A stretch of DNA of 64,000 nucleotides from Lunularia cruciata (taxonomy: Eukaryota > Streptophyta > Marchantiopsida > Lunulariales > Lunulariaceae), in assembly GCA_948567375.1 (NCBI GenBank), contig OX419758.1, forward strand, positions 5,151,001-5,215,000, in the 5' to 3' direction. The notes beneath the pieces are model-generated. The model was not told the origin of the DNA. It worked only from the letters and a program-made list of their open reading frames with translations, and searched no databases. A program made the position numbers and the translations under genes. The number at the start of each line of letters is the position of its first letter. Position 1 is the stretch's first letter. This document shows positions 45,723-56,452 of the stretch, piece after piece.

Positions 45723-45740
45723 TGGTTCTGTTGTTGGGAC
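45723..45740 (+). other. A4 candidate primer-binding site
   Basis: TGGTTCTGTTGTTGGGAC, four bases after the LTR end; see 15083. Confidence 0.55.
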
Positions 45741-46543
45741 CTTACTAGAAGGTAAGATAATGTTCCGTGTACAATTCTATATTAGGCAGAAGGAAGCTAT
45801 GAGAGCTCGGTTGGAGAGAACATTAGGGAAGGAGAGGGATGAACTTATATAAGAGAACTTGGACCCATTTGTATACACTATAGTTCATTATGATATTTTA
45901 AAGGTGATATTGTATATATTATACACATAAGAGGGTTTAGAGAGATTGTGTGAGGTGGATTGCCAATTTTGGAGATTATGGTGATTTTGGGCAAAATCTC
46001 AAGTTTGAGATTTGGACTTGAACATTTCATAGAGGATAACTTGGATTATCTTTCAGGTATTACACATGAAATTATTGTAAGTGTTGCTACACAAAATGAG
46101 CTAGAATGTTTGGAAGATGGTAGGGTAAACCGTTCATGCAAACTATGCACTATTTGGAATTTTGTATAGAGTTTTCTATTTCTTCATTTTTTATAGGATT
46201 CTTTTGAAATTTTCCAAAAAAATTTAGTGCATAATATATTACCTTTTGGCTTAAGAATTAGGGAGAGATCATTCTTGTGCAAGAAGTTTTTAAATTGAGG
46301 GGGTGATTTTAAGACCAAATCTGAAATATATGTGTTGAATAGAGAGATTCTTAAGCTAAATGGCTAGATAAAAAGGGCTAAAATTTTACAAGGGAAGCCA
46401 ACCTATGGTGTTGATAAAATGTGCAAAATTTCAAAGGTCCAAGAGGTATAATGTGGGAGATTTTGTTGACATTGTTAGGAGGGGTCATTTTAGGAGAGTT
46501 AAGTTCTCATGAAATAGGAATATAGGTTTGACCAAAAGCATGT
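45741..46543 (+). other. A4 5' leader
   Basis: Non-coding and homologous to the other family A leaders. No gene. Confidence 0.5.
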
Positions 46544-47034
46544 TTGCATGTTTTGACTCATCTTGGGAGCATGGAAGACAATAATGATTGGAAATTAAGA
46601 TTATCTAAGGTTCCCCAAGGGTTTGAAGTGATAATAATGGTTGATTTGAAGAGAGGAGAGTTTAGAGTAGAATTTGAAATGAGTGTTGAGAGGACTCAAA
46701 GATTTTCCCCATTTGGAGGAAAGAGTAATTCTTATGTGAAGAGAAGGAACACATGGAAAATTATGTTTATTCAGTTATTAAGAGCAAGAGATTGAGAGAA
46801 AGAAGAGGCTTACTTGACTTGGGATTGCATGTTGGATCTTCTTCACCAAGATCCAAAGGAAGTAAACACAAGACCAAGGAGTTGTGTAAGATTTGTGGAG
46901 TGAAAGGACTTCCAAAGAGCCATGAGTGTAAAGGAGCAATAACATTATTAGAGACCTTGGTGAAGGATTTGGAGAGAGTCATAGTAGCACTACAGAGAAA
47001 CTATGGAGATATTAATAATGGAGATAATCTTTAA
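46544..47034 (+). pseudogene. Upstream zinc-knuckle ORF of A4
   Basis: 46544-46795 starts in the LGSMEDNNDWKLRLSKVPQG region and reads FEVIIMVDLKRGEFRVEFEM. The first knuckle is lost (deletion around 46730). A second frame (46753-47034) gives LRERRGLLDLGLHVGSSSPR, then CKICGVKGLPKSHECKG, the intact C-terminal Cys/His cluster, and TLLETLVKDLERVIVAL. Together with A2 it shows which parts are conserved: a basic centre and a C-x2-C-x8-H-x-C cluster. Confidence 0.55.
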
Positions 47035-47244
47035 ATTGATAGATAGAATATCCATGAGAGTTTGCTTAATTTGCACCTTTGGATTTGATCATGCAATAAA
47101 AATCATGGAGCAAAATTAACCCTTTGTACTATCTAAAGTAGGTTACTATCAAATGGTGCTAGTCATGTATATACTCTACTAGTTATAGGGTGAGAGAAAA
47201 TAGACAAAAAAATAGTGAGAGGAGAAAAGTAATGAGAGGCTACG

Positions 47245-48830
47245 ATGGGGAAAATTTTGGTCCTCTTTGGCAAGAATGGAGAGGATGTAGAGGCTTTTGT
47301 GAGATACTTCAAGAGGATTTTTGTAGGAAACATTGAGAAGAGGGAGAGTGAGTGGTCCTCACTACTATCGGATTTCTTTGAGGATGCAACTCTTACATGG
47401 TATGAGTCAGAATACCAAAAGAGAGAGAGGAGAGGTAGACAAGAGTAATCTTGGGGAAGTTTGACTACAACACTCTCTTCTAGATAAGAGTTTTGAGAGA
47501 TTGATGAGTGAGGTTATCTTCCTCAAACAAGGAGATGGAGAGAAAGTGAGAGTCTATGCAAAAAGAGTGGAGAAGTTAGAGTTTAGGTTCTGCATAATGT
47601 TGAGTAAAAGTGAGTATGATATTGAGATAAGATCTATGCTCACCAAGAATTTTGTGGGAGAATTGAAACCACTTATTCAAAGCAATGTGAGATATGAGAA
47701 ACTTTCTTCCAAGGTAGAAGTTATCAAGATTGCAATTCTTATGGAATGGAGTTTGGAAGGATATGAGAGGAATTTGGTGGTCAAGGAGGTTTCACATCCT
47801 CTACAACTCTACAATTATGGTAGTGTTTCTAATACTTTGGTAGAAAGTAGTAGTTGCTCCTATTATTGCATCTCCATCAAAAGATCCCCTTCAAATTATC
47901 ACAAAACAACTTGCAGTCTCAAGATCAATATATTGCAACTATGGGAGAAGAAAGAGGTGGACAAAAATGTTAGGAGAGGGCCTAGGGGTTATGGAAACTA
48001 TCCATATAGAGGAGGCTAACCAACTACAATTTCAATGATAGAAATTATTTTGGTTGTGGAAGTAGAGGTCACATCCAAAGGAATTGTCCAAATTCCACGT
48101 TCTATGGAAGAAGGGATAATGAAGAGGAAAATAGAGAGAAGGAGGGAGGTGGTGAAGCCCAAGTACCTCCTATGAAAAATATAGATAAGGGAATAGCATC
48201 CATAGATGTGGTGGAGAGCAAGTATGAGAAGGGAGAATGCTCAAACTCCAAGGGTCTTGATTTGGAGTTTTTGGCACAAGAAAAGAAGAGAGCCCATTTT
48301 GTAGATGATATTTAGTCTTCTCAAGAATCCACTCCTAGCAAGGATGGTCTAATGCTCACAAGTACTACTTGAACTACTAGTCCAACACCATCAACAAAGA
48401 CTCCAAGGAAGAGGTTGGGGATGGATGATTTCTTGATCTGAAAGTAACAATGGGGCTCCAATGTATTAGAAGTCATAAGGCCATCATCAAGATGGGCAAT
48501 TGATTACTTTAAATCCTACCTTGAGGAAGGAGCTTATGGGTGATTTGAGTTCCACAATGAGCAAGAGGAAAAAGAAGCAAAGGCTTTAATATCAAAGGGA
48601 TTGGTGGATGCAAAACTAGCACCATAGGAGGCTTGTGAATATGCCTCCAAGATTGATGTGAGGATGAATGGTCACAACATCAAGGATGCACTTGTTCATG
48701 GAAGATCTATAGTGAATACCATGTCAAAGAAGTTGATGAAGAAGTTGGGTATGATACCCTCTAGACCTTCAACATTTGTAGTGAGCATGGCAAACAAGCA
48801 ACAAGTTTGACTTGTGGGTGTGATGGATTA
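47245..48830 (+). pseudogene. A4 gag and protease
   Basis: Starts MGKILVLFGKNGEDVEAF (47245) and is open through DATLTWYESEYQKRERRGRQ to a stop at 47446. It resumes at 47501-48019 with RLMSEV-like gag sequence and YGNYPYRGG. The knuckle follows (48050-48095, YFGCGSRGHIQRNCP; first Cys is Tyr), then decayed linker. The protease active-site region near 48690-48720 reads ALVHGRSIVN, so the catalytic Asp has become His. LLLGRPWT, the end of the protease, is at 48898-48920. Non-functional. Confidence 0.78.
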
Positions 48831-49016
48831 GGTGGTAGTATTGGTTATAAGAGTTCAAAATCTCATGGTTTTCCAAGTTTTGAAGTATGCAAGCTATGAT
48901 TTGCTACTTGGGAGGCCATGGACGAGAGCAACTCAAAAAACTAATCAATGGTACAAAGGATACTTGAGATTTGGGCTATCAAACCATTGGATTACAATTC
49001 AAAAAACCAATACCAA

Positions 49017-49757
49017 TGTAATACTCCGAGGACAAGAGAAGAGAGAAAATACAGATTGCACACTCAAACAATCGATGCCCCAAGGGAGCACCTTCTCTTT
49101 ATTATATAGACAAAGAGGATCTCCTCCAAGGAAGCTCCACCATAGGATTAGGGACACAGAAAGGTGACATGTCAGCAAGCTCCACCCTTGGATGGGTGCT
49201 ATGTCTGGTCTAGGTCCTATCTGGTTGGTCAAACAAGCTTTGACCGGAGGGAATCTTTTAGGGAATCTTCCTATAGGAATCTTAGAATCACGTGAGTAAG
49301 GTATCGTTGGAAAGATCTCAATGAGACAAAGTAGGGGGGGGGGGAAAGGCCAGCCTTTCCTCCATTAGGGCAAGCGGGGGGGGGGTGAATACACACATTT
49401 TCAAGGCCTAATTCATCCGTTTAGGCCTCCAAAATTGCCTTCAAAGATTTAAGGCATATTTTGGTTCCTACTCTATTAGTAGAAGTCCCCTTTTGGTGAA
49501 ACCTATTTCTAATCTGTTTAGTCCATCATGTGTAACATCCTTCTAGATGTTACCAAACCAATTCTCACCTTTAAATCATATGTCTAGTTATTGGTTCTAA
49601 GGTTCTCAAGTCTATTTTGGTTTCTACCCTATTAGTAGAAGTACTCTTTTGGTGATATTTCTATCTTATCTATTTTGACCATCATGTATAACATCATTCT
49701 AGATGTTACCATACCGAATTTCACATCTAGATCATATGGCTAGCTCTTGGTATTACA
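49017..49757 (-). repeat. E 3' LTR
   Basis: 741 bp, TGTAATACTC to GGTATTACA on the plus strand. It contains an 11-G run (49334-49344) and a second 10-G run (49376-49385). TATA-like TCTATATAAT on the minus strand at 49101-49110. Confidence 0.92.
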
Positions 49758-49772
49758 GACCTCCCTCCTTTT
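49758..49772 (-). other. E polypurine tract
   Basis: Minus strand AAAAGGAGGGAGGTC between the chromodomain stop codon and the 3' LTR; it would prime plus-strand synthesis. Confidence 0.75.
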
Positions 49773-49992
49773 AAGATGCAACATCCTCGTTGTGCAATTG
49801 TTGCTCAAATGCTTGCATCAACACCGGTGCATGTGCCAAATTGGCAGCGGGCTCCTAGGTTGCTTCATAGAGGAGGTAACCTTTCCATTGTACTAGATAG
49901 TCCACCCGCCGGTGGCGAGTACCATGCATGCGTTTTTGGAGAATACACTCCACTTCATATTCCTCTATGCCATCAATGAGTGTCGGACAAGG
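49771..49992 (-). pseudogene. E chromodomain
   Basis: In the same frame as the integrase, after a TGA at 49993-49995, the minus strand reads EYEVECILQKRMHG, then YLVQWKGYLLYEAT, then a TAG at 49855-49857 where the usual Trp of the T-W-E-P motif should be, then EPAANLAHAPVLMQAFEQQL to a TAA at 49771. This is the chromodomain that ends chromovirus integrases; it binds methylated H3 tails and directs insertion to heterochromatin. The open frames in this span on the plus strand are shadows. Two point mutations account for its loss from the open frame. Confidence 0.88.
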
Positions 49993-51042
49993 TCAAATGT
50001 CTGGTGTGGAATGACCCTGGCTTGATTGAGGAGCATATCTGCGTAGTAGGGAGACATGGAACATTGGATGGATCTTCATGTGTGGTGGTAGCTCAAGGTG
50101 ATAGGCCACAGTGCCGATGTGACGAAGAATCAAGAAAGGCCCAATAAAACAAGGTCTGAGCTTACGAGGTCCAACTAATGTGAGGTTGGTTATCGATAGC
50201 CACACTTGATCCCCAACATTGAACATTATGTGCCGACGGTGTGCATCAGCATATTGCTTCTGTAGATTTTGTGCAATCTGTAATCTGTGCTTGGCGCTCT
50301 CCACACCTTGTTGGATTCTAGAAACAAATGTGTTGACTGCATCGACCTTAGTAGACACTGGACGGATCTTCATCAAGCTAGAAGGTGTGAAGGAATGCTC
50401 ACCATACATGAGGAAGAACGGAGTGACTTGGATGGATGCATTCACTGAATTGTTGTAAGCAAATTCCACCAATGGGAGTAGGGTGTCCCACCTCTCTTGC
50501 TCTTCTAAGGTGAAGCCGCGTAACATGTCTTCAATCATGCGATTAGCCCACTCTGTTTGGCCATCTGTTTGTGGGTGGTAAGCTATGGACATGGCCAACT
50601 TGGTTTTGAAGAAACCAAAGAGTGTTCACCAAAAAAAACTGGTGAATTGGGTGCCTCTATTGGTGATGAGTACTCTAGACAAGCCATGGTGAGCAAAGAC
50701 TTCATCTAAGTATAATTGAGCTAGTTGTGGAGCGGTCACCTCCTTGGTGGTAGGGCGAATCATTTTGCTAAGCCGGTCCACAAAGACCACAATGGAGTCA
50801 AACCTTGAGGTGGTCTTGGGTAATTCACAGATGAGATTCATACTTACTTGTTCCCAACGTTGGGTAGGAGTGGGGAGAGGTTGAAAGAGCCTTGCAAGAG
50901 CTTGATTAGAAGCTTTGTTCTGTTGAAAAAGTAGGCAACTATGCATATAGTCCATCACGTTGTTGCTCATCTTGGGCCAATAGTAATGGCACTTGACTGC
51001 ATCCAAGGTCTTGTCCACTCCGACATGAGCTGCAATGGCCAA
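49993..51042 (-). pseudogene. E integrase
   Basis: Zinc region HVGVDKTLDAVKCHYYWPKM...CLLFQQNK (second Cys is Phe) at 50920-51042. The core has FDSIVVFVDRLSKM (about 50770), then VLITNRGTQFTSFF, where the second catalytic Asp is Asn, and AYHPQTDGQTEWANRMIED (50530-50598), with the Glu kept. A frame break lies at 50600-50626. The C-terminal part reads VGDQVWLSITNLTLVGPRKL and FHVSLLRRYAP, followed by the chromodomain. The Asn change alone would abolish strand transfer. Confidence 0.9.
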
Positions 51043-52533
51043 ATCATGACATTTCGCTAGAATGGTGGTGCGTAATTCTGGGACATTTGGGATCCATAAT
51101 TTGCCATCCCAAAAGGTGAGTCCTTGGGTACTGGTGATATCTTTGGATGATTGTGCTTCTACAATCTATGGATCAGTTTTTGTAACAGCCAAAATCTCTT
51201 GCCAGAATTCAAGGTTAATCTTAACCTCTTCCACCAAGTTGTTGGCCATTGGCATGCGGGTGAATGCATCTGCAAGTTGCTTCTTACCTTCCACATAGGT
51301 GATTGTCATGTTGAAGCATTGTCGCCACTCTGCCCACCAAATTTGGTGACAAGATAGATCCTTCTGCGTCTCGAGGTAGACTAGAGGTTTATGGTCTATC
51401 TCTACTACAAATGCCTTCTCGCCCAAGTAGTGCTTCCAATGCTTGGTTGCTAGAATGATGGCCAACTCTTCTCGTTCTGTGGTGTGGTAGTTGCGCTCTG
51501 CCGGTAACAACTTTTGAGAGAAATATGAAATTGGATGCCATCCATCATGCTACTCTTGTTGTAGGACTGCTCCTATTGCTATGCTTGATGCATCTGTAGC
51601 CAACTTGATTGGACATTTTGGGTCATACCACTTCAAGATTGGTGCATGTAGCAAGGCGGCCTTCAATTCTTGAAAGGCTAACTCTTGTGCAGTTCCCCAT
51701 GTCCACTTCTTCCCCTTGCCAAGTAGTGCCGTTAAAGGCTGTGCAACCTTGGAGAAGTCCTTGACAAATCTACGATAGAATCCCGTCAACCCCAAGAAGC
51801 TCTTAAGTTGAGTCTGATCTTCTGGGGCACTCCATTTTTGAATGACCTCTATTTTATCTGTCAATACTTGAATGCCCTCTGCACTTACTCTATGTCCCAA
51901 GTAGTCTACTTCAGACTTGCCAAACTCACACTTTGAGATTTTGGCATACAACTGATTCTGTCTTAGAATCTCGAGGTCCTCTCGTAGATGTTGCTTGTGT
52001 TCTATTATCGTGCTACTATATACTAAGATATCATCCAAGAAGACAATAATAGACTTATCCAAGTATGGACAAAATATGTCATTCATTAGGCTCATGAAAG
52101 TGGCAGGTGCATTGGTGAGGCCAAAAGGTATCACAAGATACTCAAAGTGGCCATACTTGGTTTGAAAGGCAGTTTTGTACACATCCTCCTTTGCAATTCA
52201 GATTTGATTGTAACCACTCCGCAAGTCCAGTTTGGTGAAGTATCTCACTCCATAGAGTTGATCAAACAGGTCATCCATTCAAGGTAATGGGTATTTGTTC
52301 TTCACTATTTGCTGATTGAGACCCCGATAGTCAATGCACATGCGCATTGTACCATCCTTCTTCTTCACAAACAAGACAGGGGCCCCATATGGTGATATGC
52401 TAGGTTGGATGAACCCTTTCTGCAACATCTCCTCAATTTGAGTCTTACACTCCTCCAACTCATGAGGTGATAGGCAATATGGGGCCTTACAAGGAGGTGT
52501 CTTCCCTAGAAGTGTCTCAATTTTGTGATCTAC
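51043..52533 (-). pseudogene. E reverse transcriptase and RNase H
   Basis: RT begins near 52500 (GLPPKR then the PYRL-like region); the 52190-52400 part is broken by a TGA where GYNQI is followed by a stop. The open stretch 51550-52182 reads [18 protein letters not shown], the catalytic [12 protein letters not shown] (FLDD), [12 protein letters not shown] and [16 protein letters not shown], then starts RNase H ([17 protein letters not shown]). A stop at 51550 breaks RNase H. It continues at 51166-51510 with ERNYHTTEREELAIILATKH, EIDHKPLVYLETQ and TYVEGKKQLADAFTR. Catalytic residues appear kept. Confidence 0.9.
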
Positions 52534-53166
52534 TCACCTTTTTGGTGGTAATCCCGAGGGTAGATCATCAGGAAAGACATCTTGAAACTCATCCACCACA
52601 TCCCTCAATTTCTCAAGGATTTGTCCATCAAGTTGTGCACTCTGGACTTCTCTTATTAGACGTATAAAATATCTATTGGTCTTACAAACAGTTGCCATCC
52701 CTACGACATATAGAGGCAGTTTCTGCCTGTGTGATTTTTCTTTAACCCCAATGATTGACCATTGGTGGGTTCTCACTACTTTCTTCTTCCAATCCACCAT
52801 AGGGTTGTATTGCTCTATCCATGGCATGCCTAAAATTGCATCATAACGAGCTAATTGTATCACTCGCCACTCAATTGCTTCATGATATTCTCCTATAGAG
52901 AGAGTTACCCATCTAGGTAATGATTCAATCCTCTCAATTTGCCCATTTGGTAACTCTACTTCTTCACTTCCATCTCTCTCTAGATCCATTCCCAATCTTA
53001 TTGCAACAGAGTGAGACAAGAAATTCTCTGTTGCTCCTGGATCTATTAATACTCTTACTTGATTACCTTCTAGCATTCCATTCACGACAATCAATTGTGA
53101 AGTCGCTTTTTGGGATCTTTGCGCATTATTCTTCTTCCTTCCCTTGCTTCTCTGCTTCCTTTGCAA
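52534..53166 (-). pseudogene. E aspartic protease
   Basis: A basic start (KQRSKGRKKNNAQRSQ), then VRVLIDPGATENFLSHSVA at about 53010-53070 with the catalytic D in a D-P-G-A form common in plant chromoviruses. DAILGMPWIEQYNP near 52800-52850 is the second conserved loop. It cleaves Gag-Pol. The frame is open for 210 codons and runs to the RT boundary (DLPSGLPPKR). A frame break separates it from gag. Confidence 0.88.
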
Positions 53167-53189
53167 GCCAGTAAGGCCAAGAGGTACAT

Positions 53190-54275
53190 TTACTGGCGAT
53201 CTTTGTTTTCCAAAGTGATTTCCACCTCCTCCTCTTCAATGTGCCTCTCCATGTTGTTCAAAGATTGCCTAAACAAAGGCCGAGGGCCTCTAGGGAAATG
53301 AGTTTGACATTTGGTAGATATGTGCCCAATACGGCCACAATTGTAACAATAGTGTTGTTCTCCTTGAGTCCCTTCTCCTTGTGGGACTCCATCTCTTTGT
53401 TCTTCTACCCGTCCCCGCTCCCCATGAAGCGGTCGTGCTCCTCGATCCCGAAACCAAAGGTTGCCCAATTCCATCGATACTGGTCTACCCATGTGTGGCA
53501 TTTCTGCCCGATAATGTTGAGGAGGAGCTACTCCTTCACCTCCACCTAATGCTCCTACTATTCTCTACGCACAAGCAATGGCTTCAAATACCGTGCAAGG
53601 ATTTTGCACCATGACTTCTTGGCGAATCCGCTCTTTCAACCCTCGTTTGAAATTGTCAAGAGCCTCTGCTGAATTCATGTCGGTAATTGCAACTTGTAGA
53701 TCCAAAAATGCCTCCACATACTCTTGTACGCTATTCTTTTGTCTCAATCCCCATAGTCGGGTTTGAGCCATTTGCACAAAATCCACCGATTGGAAATTCT
53801 TCAACAGTCCTTGCATTGCTGTCCATGTGACCTCCCTTCTCTCTACTAGCATGGATCGTTCCCAAGCATCATACCATGTGAGGGCTTTATCGGTCAAGTA
53901 CCCACATGCAAACAGGCCTACAACATGCTTTGTGATCTCTGTTGAGAACAATCGGAAATATCAATTCATTCTTGAGATCCAATTTTCCACTACTCCCATC
54001 AAACGCTGCCCCTTGTAAGGCTCGATGTTGCAGGTCTTCTTCATCCAAAGTAGCAATGTGGCTTCATCGTTGATAGGGTTCGTAGGCACGGGTGCCTCTC
54101 CAAGTACTTCAGTTGTAGGTACTGGGTTTTGAGACGGCTCTTCTTCTTGCATGGCTTGATCATTCCTGAGGATCTGCACTTGACTTTGTAAAGTCTCCAT
54201 GGTCATCTTGATCTCTTGAAATTCATTCAACATCCCTTGCGTTCCTTGCACCAACTCTTGCAATTGCGGATCCAT
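53190..54275 (-). pseudogene. E gag
   Basis: The likely start is the ATG at 54273-54275 (MDPQLQELVQGTQGMLNEFQ, a coiled coil), open to 53961. After a stop, the gag domain lies at 53565-53951 (DKALTWYDAWERSM, RLWGLRQKNSVQEYVEAF, LDNFKRGLKERIRQEV). A linker with a frame break follows, then the zinc knuckle CYNCGRIGHISTKC (53350-53400 region) in 53190-53501. The product would form the virus-like particle. It has about three breaks. An upstream TTG extends the frame, but the ATG is the more likely start. Confidence 0.88.
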
Positions 54276-54308
54276 GGTTCCTGCAACACTCAATTGCTAA
54301 TGTCTACT

Positions 54309-54512
54309 TCAATACAGAGTCCATATAATCACTTTGGAAGGCGCACGAACTATCGGAACTACCATTGGGACCTTAGAAGCTATCACTCGTTGATAATACT
54401 CCTCACCAAAATTCCTAACCACAAAATCTCTAAACATCACTTTTGGCCTCACTACATAACGGATTTCTACTTGAGTGTTGAAAGGGAGAGGATTTGGGAC
54501 ATTCATATCCAT
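54309..54512 (-). CDS. Small ORF b upstream of E gag
   Basis: 67 codons with an ATG at 54510-54512 (MDMNVPNPLPF). It ends 33 bases before the gag ATG and is in the same frame as gag. Its pattern (PF-x3-x-I, M-FRDFVVRNFGEEYYQRVI, VPIV, VIIW) matches ORF a, so the two are a tandem duplication. No known domain. It lies between primer site and gag, where plant chromoviruses normally have only leader. It may be a decayed remnant and not translated. Confidence 0.4.
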   Translation of the reverse strand: MDMNVPNPLPFNTQVEIRYVVRPKVMFRDFVVRNFGEEYYQRVIASKVPMVVPIVRAPSKVIIWTLY

Positions 54513-54516
54513 ATTA

Positions 54517-54738
54517 TCATAATAGAATGTAGATTTTCAAATCCCACTCTTTGTCATATATCACCACTGGTAGAATCACCGAGTTTGGTGAGTTCATCAC
54601 TCTGTCCATGAATTCTGCACCAAAGTGATAAACTAGTGAGACCCTCATCTGCTCACGCTGGATATACATAACCTTGATGTGGAATGGGTTTGAGAATGGA
54701 AAGCTAGGTGCAGGAAATTGGCCTATCGGTGCATCCAT
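54517..54738 (-). CDS. Small ORF a upstream of E gag
   Basis: 73 codons with an ATG at 54736-54738 (MDAPIGQFPAPSFPFSNPF). It reads MRVSLVYHFGAEFMDRVM, then LPVVIYDKEWDLKIYI, and stops four bases before the ORF b start. It shares with ORF b an initial MD, a P-F near the start, F-G-x-E, R-V and a V-P-V-like strand. No known domain. It could be one half of an ancestral ORF or a separate leader protein. Confidence 0.4.
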   Translation of the reverse strand: MDAPIGQFPAPSFPFSNPFHIKVMYIQREQMRVSLVYHFGAEFMDRVMNSPNSVILPVVIYDKEWDLKIYILL

Positions 54739-54865
54739 CCCATCCGCTCTCTAAAGTCCTTCCTAAGTCTAACAACTACTCTATGTTCTCCACCTCAAAT
54801 TACTCAATTTTAGTAGTACGTGCTATTCCAAGAGGGGTGATCCACTCTCTTGGACTAAAACACTT
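54739..54865 (-). other. E leader between primer site and ORF a
   Basis: About 130 bp of leader with no coding signal. Confidence 0.4.
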
Positions 54866-54877
54866 GCTCTGATACCA
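54866..54877 (-). other. E primer-binding site (initiator Met tRNA)
   Basis: The minus strand reads TGGTATCAGAGCAAGTG one base after the 5' LTR end. TGGTATCAGAGC is the canonical plant initiator-Met-tRNA complement. Confidence 0.93.
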
Positions 54878-54878
54878 T

Positions 54879-55640
54879 TGTAATACTCAGAGGACAAGAG
54901 AAGAGAGAAAACACAGATTTCACACTCAAACAATTGATGCCCCAAGGGAGCACCTTCTCTTTATTATATAGACAAAGAGGATCTCCTCCAAGGAAGCTCC
55001 ACCATAGGATTAGGGACACAGAAAGGTGACATGTCAGCAAGCTCCACCCTTGGATTACTTACTTGGATGGGTGACATGTCTGGTCTAGGTCCTATCTGGT
55101 TGTTCAAACAAGCTTTGACCGGAGGGAATCTTTTAGGGAATCTTCCTATAGGAATCTCATAATCACGTAAGGTATCGTTGGAAAGATCTCAATGAGACAA
55201 AGTAGGGGGGGGGGGGGGGGGGGGGGAAAGGCCAGCCTTTCCTCCATTAAGGCAGGCGGGGGGGGGGGTGAATACACACATTTTCAAGGCCTAATTCATC
55301 CGTTTAGGCCTCCAAAATTGCCTTCAAAGATTTAAGGCATATTTTGGTTCCTACTCTATTAGTAGAAGTCCCCTTTTGGTGATACCTATTTCTGATCTGT
55401 TTAGTCCATCATGTGTAACATCCTTCTAGATGTTACCAAACCAATTCTCACCTTTAAATCATATGTCTAGTTATTGGTTCTAAGGTTCTCAAGTCTATTT
55501 TGGTTTCTACCCTATTAGTAGAAGTACTCTTTTGGTGATATTTCTATCTTATCTATTTTGACCATCATGTATAACATCATTCTAGATGTTACCATACCGA
55601 ATTTCACATCTAGATCATATGGCTAGCTCTTGGTATTACA
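54879..55640 (-). repeat. E 5' LTR
   Basis: 762 bp, TGTAATACTC to GGTATTACA on the plus strand. It matches the 3' LTR almost everywhere; the length difference comes mainly from the G runs (22 G at 55205-55226, and 11 G at 55258-55268) and from one ~13-bp stretch near 55055 (ATTACTTACTTGG). Confidence 0.92.
54963..54972 (-). promoter_or_regulatory. E LTR TATA box
   Basis: The minus strand reads TCTATATAAT about 85 bp before the end of the 5' LTR, a plausible core promoter. The same sequence is in the 3' LTR at 49101-49110. Confidence 0.5.
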
Positions 55641-55645
55641 ACCAA

Positions 55646-56452
55646 CCATACTTCACATCCAAATACACCATCTTTTGATTATTGGGAATCAAATACATGA
55701 GAAGGAGCTTCAAGTTTGGACACAAACATGGAAAAGAGACATCATGAAAGGAGGATGATTTGAATCTAATTCAAATGTGCATCTCTTGTGTGCTATGGAC
55801 TTTATGCCTAAACCAGAGGTTTTGAATGACCTTGATAAATCATCATTGATATTAGAGGAGATAAAGAGGATACTATCTACCCTCAAGTATAGTCTAAATG
55901 TTACCAAGGAGGAAAACATAAGATTTGAGGAGATTTTTGGCAAGTTTATCCATGTGTTTGCTTTCAATTACAAGGATCTCTCGGAAGTCATCTTGCAGGA
56001 GTACCAAATAAAAGTGGAGTCACATGCAAGACCAATCTGCCAAAAGCAACACTGCATTAGCCCACCAACAACTTTGGTTATAAAAGAAAAGATTGATAAG
56101 CTCAAGGATATTAAGTTTATTTTTGAGGTGGAGAATTCAAAATGGATATCTCTAATTGTGATTGTGAAGCAAAAGAGTGGCAAGCTTTGTGTATATTTTG
56201 ATTACAAGAAGCTCAATGTTGTTACTAAAGAGGACTACTACCCCTTGCCATTCATTATGAGATCTTTGAGGAAGTTGCGGGTCAAGGATATTAGAGGTAC
56301 AGTTCTGGAGATAATTATAATGGCTGCAACCAAATCAAGATTGCATTAGAGCATCAACAACTCACCATATTCACCATACCTTGAGGAACTTATGCTTCCA
56401 AGGTCATATCTTTTGGGCTTTGTAATGCTCTTTCCACATTTCAATAGTTCAT
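55646..56452 (+). pseudogene. A4 reverse transcriptase, first part
   Basis: It resumes A4 after E. The open frame 55777-56349 includes RFEEIFGKFIHVFAFNYKDL, the ARPICQKQHCISPP block and YFDYKKLNVVTKEDYYPLPF. A frame break near 56250 follows, then the decayed region up to the B LTR. It continues at 58381. Confidence 0.82.

Larger units (their letters stand above)
49017..55640 (-). mobile_element. Element E: complete Ty3/gypsy chromovirus
   Basis: 6.6 kb, minus strand: 5' LTR 54879-55640, initiator-Met-tRNA primer site, two small ORFs, gag, protease, RT, RNase H, integrase, chromodomain, polypurine tract, 3' LTR 49017-49757. ACCAA flanks it (49012-49016 and 55641-55645), and A4 reads continuously across the site. 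The two LTRs are very similar outside the G runs, so this is among the youngest insertions. Pol carries several stops and an integrase active-site change. Confidence 0.95.

Noticed and set aside
49776-49979. Plus-strand open frame over the chromodomain
   Set aside because: The opposite strand encodes a clear chromodomain in frame with the integrase; this is its shadow.
53241-53614. Plus-strand open frames over E gag
   Set aside because: They are antisense shadows of the zinc-knuckle and gag region of E.
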